Part shown: positions 4,510 to 5,394 of the stretch, in pieces
How positions within the stretch are numbered: the stretch's first letter is position 1
Layout of the letters: each line of letters opens with the position of its first letter
From: Sphingobacteriaceae bacterium
GTDB lineage: Bacteria > Bacteroidota > Bacteroidia > Sphingobacteriales > Sphingobacteriaceae
Length of the DNA stretch: 5,394 bases
Assembly: GCA_947460275.1 (NCBI GenBank)
Contig: CANHHZ010000143.1
Span: forward strand, 1 to 5,394
Direction: 5' to 3'
The notes under the pieces: generated by a model
What the model was told of the DNA's origin: nothing
What the model saw: the letters and a program-made list of their open reading frames with translations, nothing else
Databases searched by the model: none
Position numbers and translations under genes: made by a program

Positions 4510-5394
4510 ATGATGACTTCCACAGCAACTTTAGCCGAATTTAATGCTATACTAAATACGAGTATTGCAGATGCAACTTTTGTAAAACTTTCCTTAGGAA
4601 ATTATCAAGGTAATGATAAGGAACTTAAAAATATTTATGTGCGTAAGGTGAACATCAAAAGAAACGATAGGCTATCCTTTACTTACCGCCAAAAAACTAG
4701 GGATATCATTAAAAATTTCACCATTGATGAAGGTGTTAAATTGATTACGAATTTGTTGAGCAATGATTTTAAAATTGGAACTTTATTTACTTCTAATACA
4801 GAAATTATTATTGAACATCAAAAAAACGGATCGATTAAAATTAGAGAGCGTGTTTTAAATCAAGTAATCGAACCAAACCTCTCTCATAACAAAGAGAAAA
4901 ATAGAATTATTAAGCCAGTAGCAAATGGTTATTTACATGCGTTGAAAATTACCGATGCTGAAGGAAATGTTTTCAAAAATACCCAAGATAAATACAAACA
5001 AATTAATCAATACATCGAGATTTTAAGTTCGTTGATTAAGGAGTTGCCCATTGGAACTGTCAAAAATGTGGTGGATATGGGCTCTGGAAAAGGCTATTTA
5101 ACATTCGGGCTTTATGATTATTTGCATCAGCAGTTAAATTTACAGGCCAAGATAATAGGTGTTGAGTTTAGGGAGGATCTGGTTACTTTGTGTAATACCA
5201 TTGCTCAATCTTCGAATTTTACAGACTTAAGCTTTGTTCAAGGCACTATTCAGGATTTTAAGGTTGATAAAATTAATTTGCTAATCGCTTTACATGCTTG
5301 CGACACCGCCACCGATGATGCCCTATTTAAGGGCATACAAGCGGGTGCCGAACTTATAGTGGTTGCACCCTGCTGCCACAAACAGATTAGAAGA
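4510..5394 (+). CDS. Class I SAM-dependent methyltransferase, uncharacterised (3'-truncated)
   Basis: Open from ATG 4510 to the last base with no stop: 295 residues visible, C-terminus missing. Two ATG codons in tandem (4510, 4513) make the exact start ambiguous by one residue; numbering below uses the second. Residues 1-180 form a region without a motif I can name, rich in Lys, Asn and Ile. The Rossmann-type methyltransferase domain follows: SAM-binding motif I VVDMGSGKGYLTF (186-198), an acidic residue ending the second strand in IIGVEFRED (214-222), and LLIALHACDTATDDAL (256-271) then LIVVAPCCHKQ (281-291). The HAC-TATD plus CCH pattern recalls the Methyltransf_32 type domain, which includes the tRNA 2'-O-methyltransferase Trm13 (HLCG-ATD and CCH), so an RNA substrate is possible but not shown. 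No signal peptide or membrane segment is seen, so it is probably cytosolic. It has its own promoter and is separated from rplQ by a terminator. Confidence 0.85.
   Translation, partial: MMTSTATLAEFNAILNTSIADATFVKLSLGNYQGNDKELKNIYVRKVNIKRNDRLSFTYRQKTRDIIKNFTIDEGVKLITNLLSNDFKIGTLFTSNTEIIIEHQKNGSIKIRERVLNQVIEPNLSHNKEKNRIIKPVANGYLHALKITDAEGNVFKNTQDKYKQINQYIEILSSLIKELPIGTVKNVVDMGSGKGYLTFGLYDYLHQQLNLQAKIIGVEFREDLVTLCNTIAQSSNFTDLSFVQGTIQDFKVDKINLLIALHACDTATDDALFKGIQAGAELIVVAPCCHKQIRR

Noticed and set aside
1..5394. CRISPR array, insertion sequence, tRNA/rRNA gene or defence system
   Set aside because: No regularly spaced repeats, terminal inverted repeats, transposase motifs, cloverleaf sequences or defence protein domains were found on either strand. 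The window is a housekeeping operon plus one methyltransferase.

Overview
The window is a ribosomal-protein and transcription locus, all on the + strand, AT-rich and densely coding. In order it holds: the end of map (methionine aminopeptidase, first ~10 codons cut off), infA (IF-1), rpmJ (bL36), rpsM (uS13), rpsK (uS11), rpsD (uS4), rpoA (RNA polymerase alpha), rplQ (bL17), a strong intrinsic terminator, and a separately promoted SAM-dependent methyltransferase that runs off the right edge. Two coding regions are easy to miss: the 38-codon rpmJ, and the methyltransferase, which has no stop inside the window.

The organism is almost certainly a member of the Bacteroidota, most likely a Sphingobacteriia/Pedobacter-like or Flavobacteriia-like lineage. 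The evidence is the protein sequences (zinc-ligand-less bL36, bL17 with a long Lys- then Ala/Glu/Pro-rich tail), the absence of Shine-Dalgarno sequences before every start (A-rich stretches instead), and promoter elements of the Bacteroidota type (TAnnTTTG, with TTG 19 bp upstream in the best case). The genus cannot be fixed from the sequence alone.

Layout: 2-760 map; 761-831 spacer with a promoter-like element; 832-1168 infA and rpmJ, one base apart; 1169-1238 spacer with a compound hairpin; 1239-2706 rpsM, rpsK, rpsD, with a second weaker hairpin before rpsD; 2707-2782 spacer with a terminator-like hairpin; 2783-3775 rpoA; 3776-3882 spacer with three successive inverted repeats; 3883-4392 rplQ; 4427-4460 terminator; 4465-4494 promoter; 4510-5394 methyltransferase. 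No gene-free stretch exceeds 300 bases.

The genes together supply translation initiation (IF-1), N-terminal methionine removal (MetAP), small- and large-subunit proteins and the alpha subunit of RNA polymerase. The block rpsM-rpsK-rpsD-rpoA-rplQ has the same order as the E. coli alpha operon, where S4 represses its own mRNA. I see no defence system, mobile element, CRISPR array or other unknown multi-gene system. What deserves attention is the non-coding RNA structure in the spacers of the alpha-type operon and the uncharacterised methyltransferase.
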